Assembly (NCBI GenBank): GCA_006503535.1
Contig: QYRS01000008.1
Span: 2,604,001 to 2,668,000, forward strand
Reading direction: 5' to 3'
Length of the DNA stretch: 64,000 bases
DNA from: Arthrinium phaeospermum
Lineage: Eukaryota; Ascomycota; Sordariomycetes; Amphisphaeriales; Apiosporaceae
The position numbers and the translations under genes are program-made. The notes under the pieces were generated by a model. It saw only the letters and a list, made by a program, of their open reading frames with translations. It was not told where the DNA came from and made no database searches. Positions 55,102-64,000 of this stretch are shown in pieces. Within the stretch, counting starts at the first letter, position 1, and each line of letters opens with the position of its first letter.

Positions 55102-56260
55102 ATGCGGTCTCTACTCTCATTTCCGCCCGCATTCCTCGCCCTCCTCTCTCTGACCGGCGCAGCCATTGCGGCCGACCCGGACAAGACACCGACGACCACA
55201 GCCTGCACGGCCACGACGACTGCGGGGTCGTTCTTCGATCTCCGGCCAGACATCGCCAAGAAGGGAACCGGTGCGAAACACCGCCGACGAGGAGCAGCGC
55301 CCGAGAAGGACTACCACGCCCGCGGCTGGGACTATGGCTACAACTTCACCCTGAACGTCTGCGCGCCCGTCGTCGAGACCCCCGAGGCCGTGCAGGGCAT
55401 CAACAAGGACTTGTGGCAAAACATCAGCGCGTACTACACCTCCAAGAGCGAGACATACAGCCTCGGCACGGCATCGAGCAACCTGACGACGCGGGGACGG
55501 AAACTGATACTCCAATACACGGGCGGTTCTCCCTGCGGGAAGGGCAGCTCGAAGCGAGATGCGCCAGGGCAGCAACATAGCAAGAGGGGCAGCCGCGAGG
55601 GCGCGAGCTACAAGGACTACTCCGACGACGAGGCCGCCTCCTCGACCAGCACGAGTTCCGTGCGGAGCGCGGTAGCGACGGCGGCCAAGGAGACGGACGC
55701 GCCCCAGCGCCGCAAGTCGGCCACCATCTCGTTCCTCTGCGACAAGGACCCGACCGCCACCACCGCCGCCGTGTCCTTTGTCGGCGCCGACCCTGACGAG
55801 TGCGCCTACTTCTTCGAGATGCGGTCGCAGCACGCCTGCGCTGGCGCGGAGCCTCATCAGCCCGGCAGCGTGGGCCCCGGCTCGGTCTTTGCCATCATCC
55901 TGGTCATCGCGGTCCTGGTCTACCTGGGCGGAGGCATCATGTACCAGCGCACCGTGGCCAACCAGCGGGGCTGGCGCCAACTGCCCAACTACACGCTCTG
56001 GTCCAGCATCTGGAGTTACATCTCGGTACGTTTAGTGTTTCCCTAGTATAGGGAACAGGATATAGATAGGTTACGCCTTACTAACACATCTGGACTACTA
56101 GGACTTCTTCATCATTGTTACTTCGTCATGCGCGCGTCTCCTGCCCAGCCGACGGGGCTACCACTACGTTTCCGGTTCGCCGACGAGGGGCCGCTACAAC
56201 CGCGATCGGGAAGCCGAGAATCGACTCATCGACCAGTACGACGAGGAGTGGGACGACTGA
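55102..56260 (+). CDS. ATG27: Autophagy-related protein 27 (type I membrane protein, MRH domain)
   Basis: Exons 55102-56025 and 56102-56260 give 360 aa. Residues 1-22 are a signal peptide (SFPPAFLALLSLTGAAIA). The lumenal part has the paired cysteines and aromatic residues of a mannose-6-phosphate-receptor-homology domain (NFTLNVCAPVVE, LILQYTGGSPC, ISFLCDKDP, CAYFFEMRSQHAC). A membrane helix lies near residues 265-290 (FAIILVIAVLVYLGGGIMY). Then come YQRTVANQRGWRQLPNY and a tail ending DEEWDD. Atg27 traffics with Atg9 between Golgi, endosome and vacuole and supports autophagosome formation. A Ser/Arg-rich insertion of about 60 residues (near 170-220) in the lumenal domain is longer than in yeast. 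The start gives the signal peptide directly. Confidence 0.92.
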
Positions 56261-57588
56261 TTTATTTGTAGACGTACGATGGCTTGCAAGTTGCACCCGT
56301 TGGGTGCCAGATCGCGACTGGAAAGAGGATGAGAGAACATTATGGTGGATTCATGTATAGATACCTAGGCAGGGCCAATTACTGGAATATTAGCATTACG
56401 AAGGACACCTCGGCGTTCAGGTCTCATATAAAGATATTACTCATGAAAATACGTCTTTATCCAATCAATATCCGGCCCAGAACATCAGATGGCCAGGCCC
56501 TACCAAGTCGGAAGGTTCGGGCGATAGGCCAATGCAGGGGACGAACGCTCCTGCCAGAACTAGAAGCAGGAACTCACTCCTACCTGCCTGCCTCGCGGGT
56601 GCGTCCGAGAAAGCTGCGTAATGTGGGTGGGCCACTGATTTCCCAGAAGACGTTTGGTTCCCGAATATCCGTACAGCAAATACGCAATCTGGGAAAGGAT
56701 CCCACCCTTTTGCCAATCATCACGATTTGTGCAAATTGTATCCTCGATGCTCTCCCATCTAATAACAATGCCCGAAAATCTTTGGTCGTCCCCTGGCAAT
56801 CTGACTGAAGTGCCTGGGATAATGACCTCATTCCAGCTAGTTACTACGTACCATTCTAACATATGGGGCAGCCTCCAGTAAATCCTCGTCCCCAATCCCA
56901 GAGGATTGCTATTTTTGTTCGCCATTGGCTTCTGCTTCTCTTTGGCAGCTGAGTCAGACTCGACATGGATGCAACTCGAGGTATGGGTTTGACATGCACT
57001 TAGCTGTTCTGAACCACGAACTGATTGGTGGTTTCGATGTTGCAGGGCGGGCGGTGCATTCACCAGTTTAGTGCTGGTGGCATTTGCCCGCTTGGCGCCC
57101 GATTCTTCATTGCTACCCTGGTCGCCAAACCGACTCAGCGACGGCCGATCTGTACTCGGTTTGGTACACCATCCATCTCGTTTAGGACGCGAATGACACG
57201 ATTTTTTTCTAACAACACTGGAATAATACAGGCAAAAGTGCCACAGCACCCGTGCATGAACATGTAAGCACTACGCCCATATCCAGAACGGGCACTAGGG
57301 AAAGTACATAGCTTATCTTGGGGTGGTGGGGATGTCGACCACCAAGGCGGGCTGGCTACTGGGCTGGCGGGCTCGCCTGGCGCCGTAGCGTTATCCCAGT
57401 CAGGGACTGACGCCGGCTCTCGTGACGGCTCTGGAGGTGGGCTCCGCCGCCCCATCCTGGCATTTATTCATCGCCTTCCCCCCAGCATTTGATGAATAGG
57501 GCTGAGGGGATGGCTCAAAGCGGGGAGAAAAGTATGCAGAGGCTTTTTGTCTATACGCTGTTTTTCTACAGGAACACACCGGCGCGCC
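56261..57588. other. Intergenic region with one doubtful long ORF
   Basis: Contains a 229-codon minus-strand frame (56560-57249). Parts such as MLEWYVVTSWNEVIIPG look weakly protein-like, but it overlaps plus-strand frames and shows no family. Otherwise no gene. The last part is the Clr5 gene promoter. Confidence 0.3.
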
Positions 57589-59383
57589 ATGTCGATGAGT
57601 GTTCCCGATCCGCACCTCGCCAGCAGGGCCAAGGTGGCGTGGGCCACTGACGCCGACTGGAATGAGCATCGCGAAACCATCACACGGCTATACTGGGACG
57701 AGAACAAACCACTCAAGGAGGTCTCGAGCATCATGAGAGAAGAACATGGCTTCCACGCAACGTAAGCTCTTCATGGCTGCTTCAATTGGGAGGTTCCCGC
57801 GAAAACTGATGGTTCGACAGAGATCGGATGTTCAAGGTGGGTGAAGACGATTGGCCAGCCCTGCATGCACATCTGAACGCGCCAAATCAGCACGCCGCAT
57901 AGGCCCTATCACGACCTGATGCCATGACAATGATAAAAGCAACACTCGGTACTAATTCCTGTCTCCACAGATGCGGTTCTCGGCATGGGGGTTACAGAAG
58001 AACCTCAAGAAGCTGGATCTCCAGAAGATAGCTTCCGAGGCATACTTGACCAAGAAGCCAAAGCTACCAGTGATTAGGGGTCGCCAGCTCGGCTCCCGAC
58101 GACTTCAGCAGCGGTTGAATAGGGCCAACTCATGCTCCAAAGAACAGCTCCAAACTGTCAGCAGCAACCAAGTCTTGCAATGCATACGGCTGGCCTCCCC
58201 GGGGAGCGCCGGCGCGGCAGAGAAGAGTATACAGGCCATCCTCGAGTACACCGAATCCCGCTTCGAGACTAAGGCCTGGCAAGTGGACGGCGAGTACGAT
58301 TTTGGTCAAGACACAGCGAACGCCTGGTGGTTGAACATCAAAACCGCCCAAGCCGACATCCAAAACGGCCAGTTTACCGCCCGAGGCTTCAAGCTCCTAA
58401 ATGGGGTATTTGCAGATTATGGTCAGTTGATCCAGCAACAACACCCCCAGACGATACTGGCCTCCATCGCGGGCTACGCTTTGCTTTCCAATGTCGATAC
58501 CGCGCTGGGGGAGTCACTACTCAACTACATGGCCGGCTTGTCTAGCATCAAGCTTGGCGCCACTCACCCGTATACCCGGATATGGGCAAACCTGCGGAAC
58601 ACGCGAGCTGCACAGCATACAGTCAGCACGCTTGTTACTGCGCATTTTGACGTCATATCGATTCATGCACCAGGAAACAACCGGTTCCGGCTCGCATCGC
58701 TGATCCAGATCCTCGCGGGGCTGAAGGAGGCGGGCATGATCTCGTTCGAGAGCGCGTACGCGGCACTGGCTGCTATCGCCCACTCGTCGCCGTTTCAATC
58801 GGGATCGAAACGGAAGAAGAAGCAGCTGAAACGCGAGGACGTTGATGCGACCCCGGAGCCTACGGGAGCCGACGCCTTCTGGACCCAGCTCGCCCGGCGC
58901 TATCTGTGCAAGTTCCTGCTGGACTCGGGGAGGCCCCTCGAGGCGGAGCGCCAGATGCTGGCCATTGAAGCGTCGCACATGGCCTCGGGGTCGGACACGG
59001 ACTACGTCTCGTACCTGCAGATTAAGGTGCTCGTCTGCGCGGCGCTGGGGCGGACGGCCGAGTCCGAGGCGACGTGCCGCCTCGCCTACGACGTCACGCG
59101 GCGGGGCGGCACGCTGCACACCGAGTACCTGACGGACAGCTACGCCACCCTTCTCGAGGAGTCGTACCGGCGCCGGGGGGACCACGCGGCGGCCGACGCG
59201 TTCCGGGCCGAGTGCGAGGGGCATTACGACGAGATGCTCGCGGGGGGCCTCATCGACCGGGCGGCGTGGGGGCGGCTGAACCGGGGACGGGCACTGGAGG
59301 TGGCGGAGGGAGACGAGGCGGAGGCGGCTGTAAGGGGTATTGCTGAGACGGTGGAGGGGGCGGAGGAGGGCGACGAGGGCTGA
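57589..59383 (+). CDS. Clr5-domain protein with 16-nt microexon
   Basis: Exons 57589-57761, 57821-57836 and 57971-59383 give 533 aa. Splicing builds the Clr5 domain (PF14420) at about residues 20-80. It begins ATDADWNEHRETITRLYWDE and passes GFHATDRMFKMRFSAWGLQK-type sequence across both introns. Clr5 was named from S. pombe heterochromatin silencing and is often fused to repeats in filamentous fungi. The rest is helical with a TPR-like pattern in the C-terminal half (FLLDSGRPLEAERQMLAIEA, then LGRTAESEATCRLAYD). Basic KRKKKQLKRED near residue 350 could be a nuclear signal. The 16-nt middle exon is unusual but needed to keep the domain in frame. An in-frame ATG at 57595 is an alternative start. 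Confidence 0.87.
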
Positions 59384-60456
59384 TTCACATCCATGATCCC
59401 CGGGGATGAGGAAGTACATGCAGCGTATGTGTCACGATAGGATCGGCTCGATGACCAACAGTCTCGCCCAATTACTCACAATAACAATACCCAATGCGAG
59501 ATCTATCACAACGATCTTGCAGTCCTTCTCTCGGGTAATACCAGGGTAGTGCAGCAAAACCCAAAGGTTCCCAATTTCACGACCTTCATACTCCATATTC
59601 AGCGAGCAATCGAAATTTTCAATGGTCAATATCACATAAGCCACAATCAGTCGCTTGGCGGCTTTTGCGCATCCAATCGCTCTCGCCAAATGATGTAATA
59701 CGCAGCTCAATACAAAAGGGGTGGCATACATACCCAGCTACGGGCTTACTTTGTTCTTTACCTACGTCATTTCTTCGTGCAGTATCCTAGAAAAAGCTAA
59801 GTCTCCCAGGATTGAGGAGCGAATAACTGACCGTATAGAGTCTTGATTATAGTTCTACCTCTACACGGCACGGATTGTGCTTCTGGGGTGGAAAAAAGGG
59901 GGGCCACCCACACAAGCCATGCACCCCACCGGAGATAGCCACCGACGTGGTTTTCATAAACGATTCGGGCCTCAATCGATTTTCTCAATTGACCTGTGTC
60001 ACAATTCATTCAAAAACCTTCATATTCCAAGAAAGGCATTGTCTCGCATTCTAGACAATTCCCTTTGATATCTTTTCAAAGAAACCGCCAAACCACAACA
60101 AAGAAGTGTCGCGAACTTGCACTACTACAAAAATACATCAAACGGCCACGAAATCACGAATCCCACGCGCTACGTTACCTATACAGATTTGACCAGTTGC
60201 TGCAGCCACCCGTCATCACCATCACCGTTCTGGTCATCAAGGGCTCCACTACGTCATCTTCGGTAACGGGACGGCCCTGACCATAGTACATCGTCAGCTT
60301 CGGCTTATTGAGCTCAATCGCTCCTGCAGGCGAGGCTTGGCAACGACTCCTCTCTCGAACCACCCCATCACTCACGATAAACCCCACACTCTTTTATCGT
60401 CCCATACATAATACCATTCATCCCTCCATCTGTCCTCCTTATCACACCTGCCTACC
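59384..60456. other. Intergenic region upstream of acidic protein gene
   Basis: No gene recognised. The last 300 nt are pyrimidine-rich (promoter-like). Confidence 0.4.
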
Positions 60457-61362
60457 ATGCGGCCCTATTCACTCTCGAGGATGCGCCAGAGGAGGCGCGA
60501 GGAGCGCCGCCTGCGCGCCAACGCCGAAAAGCATTTCGAGGAGTGCCCCATGAAGGCGCAGGCCAATGCGTACAACGAGGCGCGCGAGTTGGAGCGGGAG
60601 CTCGACGTGGATCCCGAGGGGTCCTTTTTCGGCGCCTGCTGCGACGATGATGACACCACACCGGCCACAACGCCGGCTACGGAAACGACAGAAGATACAG
60701 CGACGTTCCCCAAGAGGAGGAAGGGCATCCTTCGGCGGCGGCGTTCTAGTCAGACCGAAGAGCCGAGGAAAAGATCGTTGTCGTCTTCACCGTCTTTATT
60801 GACCGAGGCCATCACCAAAAGTCTTCTTGAGCCCTCTGCGGAAATCGCCACAAAACCAGAGGCTGCCGGCGCCGCCAGAGTGAGCTTCGCGCCCGGCCAC
60901 GCCACGGATCTCGAGACGGGCGAGGACGTGCCTGCGAATCAGAGCGGCCTCTCGCAAAACGACTGGTTGGACAAGAACCAGAGTGAAAGGATGCGGGCTG
61001 GGTACGATTACATGAAGGCCGTATATGAGGGCCGCCCGATCGAGGTGGTTTTGGACGGGGAAAGCGACTCCGAGGATAGCTACATCTGCACCAGTGACGA
61101 GGAGGACTCGTCCGAGTCGTATTTCGAAGAGCAAGAGGAAGAGGAAGAAGAAGAGGGCACGGAGTTCCGGTTGGTGGTGAAAGGCGACGACGGCGATGAT
61201 GCGGAGGACTATGATGAGCGCCTGAGCAGTAACGGCACCAAGGAGGACTCGGAGGACTGGGTTTCGTTTGAGTCGGACTCGAATTCCGACTCCGACTCCA
61301 GTGGGGATGATGCTGAGTACGAGAGCGAGGAGGAGGATGGTCCTGAGTGGGAGTTCTGGTAA
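60457..61362 (+). CDS. Acidic low-complexity protein with an RVSF motif
   Basis: A single exon, 301 aa, ATG at 60457. The N-terminus is basic (MRQRRREERRLRAN). A Ser/Arg-rich middle (KGILRRRRSSQTEE) follows, then GAARVSFAPG near residue 145, a match to the protein phosphatase 1 docking consensus RVxF. The C-terminal third is acidic, with FEEQEEEEEEEGTEF and SDSNSDSDSSGDDAEYE. The protein ends in EWEFW. No domain is recognised. The whole chain is likely disordered, and a nuclear role is inference. Long frame, promoter-like upstream sequence and consistent codon use support a real gene. Confidence 0.7.
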   Translation: MRPYSLSRMRQRRREERRLRANAEKHFEECPMKAQANAYNEARELERELDVDPEGSFFGACCDDDDTTPATTPATETTEDTATFPKRRKGILRRRRSSQTEEPRKRSLSSSPSLLTEAITKSLLEPSAEIATKPEAAGAARVSFAPGHATDLETGEDVPANQSGLSQNDWLDKNQSERMRAGYDYMKAVYEGRPIEVVLDGESDSEDSYICTSDEEDSSESYFEEQEEEEEEEGTEFRLVVKGDDGDDAEDYDERLSSNGTKEDSEDWVSFESDSNSDSDSSGDDAEYESEEEDGPEWEFW

Positions 61363-61650
61363 ATCGGAACTGAGAGGGAACCCGTCGTCTTACAGGCCAG
61401 GCCATCGGATAAAGGAAAAGTATCGGGTGGCTACTGTACCCCCACATATAGAGAATGTTTCACAATGGGCAAAGACATTGTATAAATGACATAATCTGGC
61501 TTGAAGTGACTACAGAAGTATTGCCAATAAGACTCCGAGGCCGTGATATGAATTTTAGCAGTTTGGCTGCGCGCTCCGTATCGAGATCTGGAGATTAAAT
61601 GGCGAATAGCAGTCCGTCAGGTGATGTCCTTTCATATACTTAGCCTCTCT
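61363..61650. other. Convergent 3' flank
   Basis: Non-coding 3' side of the acidic-protein gene. Nothing recognised. Confidence 0.4.
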
Positions 61651-61708
61651 CCATGTAGTGTCACGGCGAGGGAATCAGTGCTCTAACCAACTGAACCAAC
61701 CCGTCCCC
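61651..61708 (-). tRNA. 5' half of a tRNA gene (relic)
   Basis: On the minus strand, an acceptor-like GGGGACG (61702-61708) is followed by a perfect A box and D arm GGTTCAGTTGGTTAGAGC. The sequence then departs from a tRNA and no B box or T arm follows. It looks like a truncated tRNA gene, possibly a retroelement-derived fragment. Confidence 0.35.
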
Positions 61709-61752
61709 AACCGGGCAAAAGAACGACGTTGTCAAGTCAGCGTCTTGACCGT

Positions 61753-63960
61753 CTAGTAGAGCTTATCACCACCCCTTACATGTAGAGCTTTGAGCCGTTC
61801 TTGCTCGCTTCGAATTCCATGAAGAGATTTGGACCAGAAGGCGTGATCCCGCTCGCTTTCATGATATTCGTCCAGCATCTGCTTCGAGTCGAAACCAGCG
61901 ACCCAAACCGTGGCTGCCGAGTTCTCTTTGAGCTTCGTTTTGATCTCTTGCATCTTCTTGGCCGCCCCATCCATCGCCACCAAAGCGCGCTCGTAACCCC
62001 GACGTGCGGCTTCGATATTCTCATTCTGCGTGCGTTGGTCTTGATAAGGATACGCGTAGAAGGTTAACTGCTCGACGTGGGCCTTGATGTGGTCGGGGAC
62101 AACATTGTAGTCCGGCGCTTGGGCCTCGGAAACCCCTGAGGGGGCGGCGTGGAGCTCCTTGCTCTGCTGCTCAATGTCATTAGATATGTTTGTTGCGTCG
62201 GTGATCGAGGAAGGCCAGTTCTCACATTTTGGGACGCCTCATTGAGCGCCTGGATTCTTGCTTCATCGATCATCTGCTTGAACATTTCCGGTGTACTAGG
62301 TTGTATATAATTCAAATGTTGGCCAATTTTTTCGTGTGCTTTCCGTGCAACGGATGGCGGCAAATCTTTCAACGCCTGATCAATCATTTGAGACGACTTG
62401 GTTCGTCCATCCTGCCATGGAATATGCGAATTGTCCGGCGCGGCCATTGAGCTCGACATTGGGTGCGTGGACACGTTGCTGTGCTGCTCGATATCATAAT
62501 TGGGCGAGGAAGGGCCCGGGGTTATCGTCAGTTGCGGGACTGATGATCCGGCATAAGTCTTGTCCTCATTTGGGCCTAGACCCATGACCTCTATCAATGT
62601 TTCAAACTTGGTTTGGTCATGCGGAAGTATCGTCGCGCTGAGGATCAACGCCTCAAGTTTGACTTTTGATTCCGCATCTAGTTCGCTCAAAGTGCTTGTG
62701 AATATGCTCTTGAGCGCGCCCATCGGATTCTTTCGTAGGCTCGCCTTTGAGAATATCCCTTCCAGCTGTACTTTTTGAACATCGTCCAGGCTCTGGATCA
62801 GATGCTTCTCGTACACAAACCTCCACTCCGCACCCAAAACGGTCAGTTGCGCTTTATTCAGGATAGGAACCCCCGCCGAAATCAGACCCGGACATCGTGG
62901 CATGCCTGGAAAAATTGGTAGGCGGCTAATAGCCACTTTAAGACCCTCCAATGTAGCCTCGTCCACATGACTCTCCGTTGGTTGCTCAGTATGGTTGTTG
63001 TTGTTATTCCTGATCGGTAGCGATAAAGGGGTCAACCCACTTTGCTGCGGCGCTTGGTGCTCGAAACCTTGGCGAGGCGGCAGGATGCCGACCTTGCGTA
63101 TCGTTCTGGGGGGGTCGGTCTTGGCATGTTCCCTGTCAATGTGGCGCTTGAGGTGCTTGGACGACATGAAGGCCGGAGACTGGCACCCGGGATAACGACA
63201 CGACAGGGTCCGGACATGAAGTAGCTCGTGCTCGCTGCACTGAGCCCGGTTTTCAAACCCGGAAATGGCGCGAGGGCAGCGGCGCACTCGACACGTGTAG
63301 GCGGAATCGCGGAACTGGCGCTTGAACGCGTCAAGTTCTACAGCTGCGATTCCAGGATAGTCAGCCTGGTCAAGGAGGTACCGGACGGCCGTCTGGTATC
63401 TTTCGAGAATGAGGGAGACTCCCTCCTGCGGTGGGGGTATGGCGGACGGTGCGATGTCATCGATTGGCTGGCCTCGTGACTCCATTTGCTTGAGCTTGAG
63501 TTCCAGTTGCTCCAAGCTCCTGGCCTTCAGACACCTATCGACCACGCTCTGCAGAAGGGGGCTGTTCAGGCTCCCTATCCGCTCATCAGCTGGTTTCTTT
63601 AGCGTTTGCTCTTCCTCGACGAGAAGGTCATCCAACTTGTCGGGGAGGTGGCCTGGGTTTGTCGAAAGCTGGTTGAGCCTTTTCGCCAGATCACAAGCGA
63701 GGCTGAACAATAGGCAATCAAGGGAGCCAGATACCTCGTCTGACGGGATCAGAGAAAGTAGATAATCGGTCCAGTGCTCCTTCGCGTAGATATGGAATCC
63801 GTGAAGCCCTCTGATTATGCGAACAAGCATCGGATCATCGGGCACGCCGTCTGAGAAGGACTCAATTCCGGCCAAAAGACAGGTGACTGTAGCAATGCCA
63901 TGCTGCAGCAAACAGTCTCTCTCTACCAAAATTAGATTGCTGGCAGATGATTGCAGAAAC
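61753..63960 (-). CDS. C2H2 zinc-finger protein, 5' part outside window
   Basis: Exon 63960-62226, then 62166-61753; the upstream exons lie beyond the right edge (acceptor AACAG before 63960). 715 codons are visible. The first part (GIATVTCLLAGIESF, RIIRGLHGFHIYAKEHWTDYLL) matches a segment common in large fungal-specific proteins with zinc fingers. Two fingers follow: CRVRRCPR with H-x4-H spacing in SEHELLHV, and CRYPGCQSPAF ending HLKRHIDREH. A long Ser/Pro/Gln linker comes next. The final exon is helical (EQLTFYAYPYQDQRTQ, MQEIKTKLKENS). A 58-nt intron with CTAAT branch point removes 62167-62225; the acceptor could shift by 3 nt. Possible DNA- or RNA-binding factor; whether a NACHT or other domain precedes it cannot be seen. 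Confidence 0.72.
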
Positions 63961-64000
63961 CTGTTACTTGGTCAGCAACCTTCGTTTGGCTGTTTGTTTT
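63961..64000. other. Intron of the zinc-finger gene at the right edge
   Basis: A GCTGAC branch-like site and an AACAG acceptor (complement of 63961-63965) precede the exon; the donor lies outside the window. Confidence 0.5.

Noticed and set aside
56560..57249. 229-codon minus-strand ORF
   Set aside because: Length is notable, but there is no recognisable domain, composition is not clearly coding and other frames compete; kept only as a note in the intergenic entry.
1..64000. CRISPR arrays, bacterial operons, ribosome-binding sites
   Set aside because: The window is clearly fungal nuclear DNA with spliced genes; no regularly spaced direct repeats were seen.

Overview
The window is nuclear DNA of a filamentous ascomycete (Pezizomycotina). 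Most genes carry short GT-AG introns of about 45-210 nt. The gene families point the same way: a heterokaryon-incompatibility (HET) protein, a fungal rhodopsin-domain receptor, a Zn(II)2Cys6 regulator, a Clr5-domain protein, an aristolochene-synthase-like terpene cyclase, a fungal sterol C-14 reductase and Atg27. A member of the Sordariomycetes or a near relative is my inference. Species cannot be named from the sequence alone. All exon boundaries were read by eye from splice signals and frame continuity, without transcripts.

Layout. 1-5.5 kb: a partial HET gene (-), a small three-helix membrane protein (+), a broken alpha/beta-hydrolase relic (-) and a secreted tyrosinase (-). 7.2-15.8 kb: a rhodopsin-domain membrane protein (+), tRNA-Gly (+), an amino-acid/choline-type permease (+), a small tRNA cluster with an intron-bearing tRNA-Ala, and a Zn2Cys6 regulator (-). 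16.7-22.6 kb: an atypical hexokinase (+), a Bcs1-like AAA ATPase (-), weak small membrane ORFs and a 71-aa secreted peptide (-). 23.9-32.0 kb: three co-oriented catabolic-looking genes (metallo-beta-lactamase-fold hydrolase, FMN alpha-hydroxyacid oxidase, alpha/beta-hydrolase lacking its nucleophile serine), divergent from a POT peptide transporter with an in-frame stop. 35.4-36.6 kb: a solitary sesquiterpene cyclase (+). 39.1-40.8 kb: an unrecognised acidic-tailed protein (-), also with an in-frame stop. 40.8-45.5 kb: a gene-poor block with three copies of a tRNA-like SINE.

45.5-64 kb: a single-pass membrane protein (-), two tandem diverged paralogs with an unrecognised shared C-terminal domain (-,-), ERG24 (-) divergent from ATG27 (+), a Clr5-domain gene with a 16-nt microexon (+), an acidic protein with an RVSF motif (+) and a C2H2 zinc-finger gene running off the right edge (-).

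Housekeeping functions (sterol synthesis, autophagy, tRNAs) are interspersed with accessory ones (self-recognition, melanin-type oxidation, terpene synthesis, small-molecule catabolism). Four loci look damaged or catalytically altered: the hydrolase relic at 2.8 kb, the serine-less hydrolase at 28 kb, the transporter at 30-32 kb and the acidic-tailed gene at 39-41 kb. The strongest leads are the SINE family, the paralog pair at 47.9-51.7 kb, and the stop-interrupted genes.
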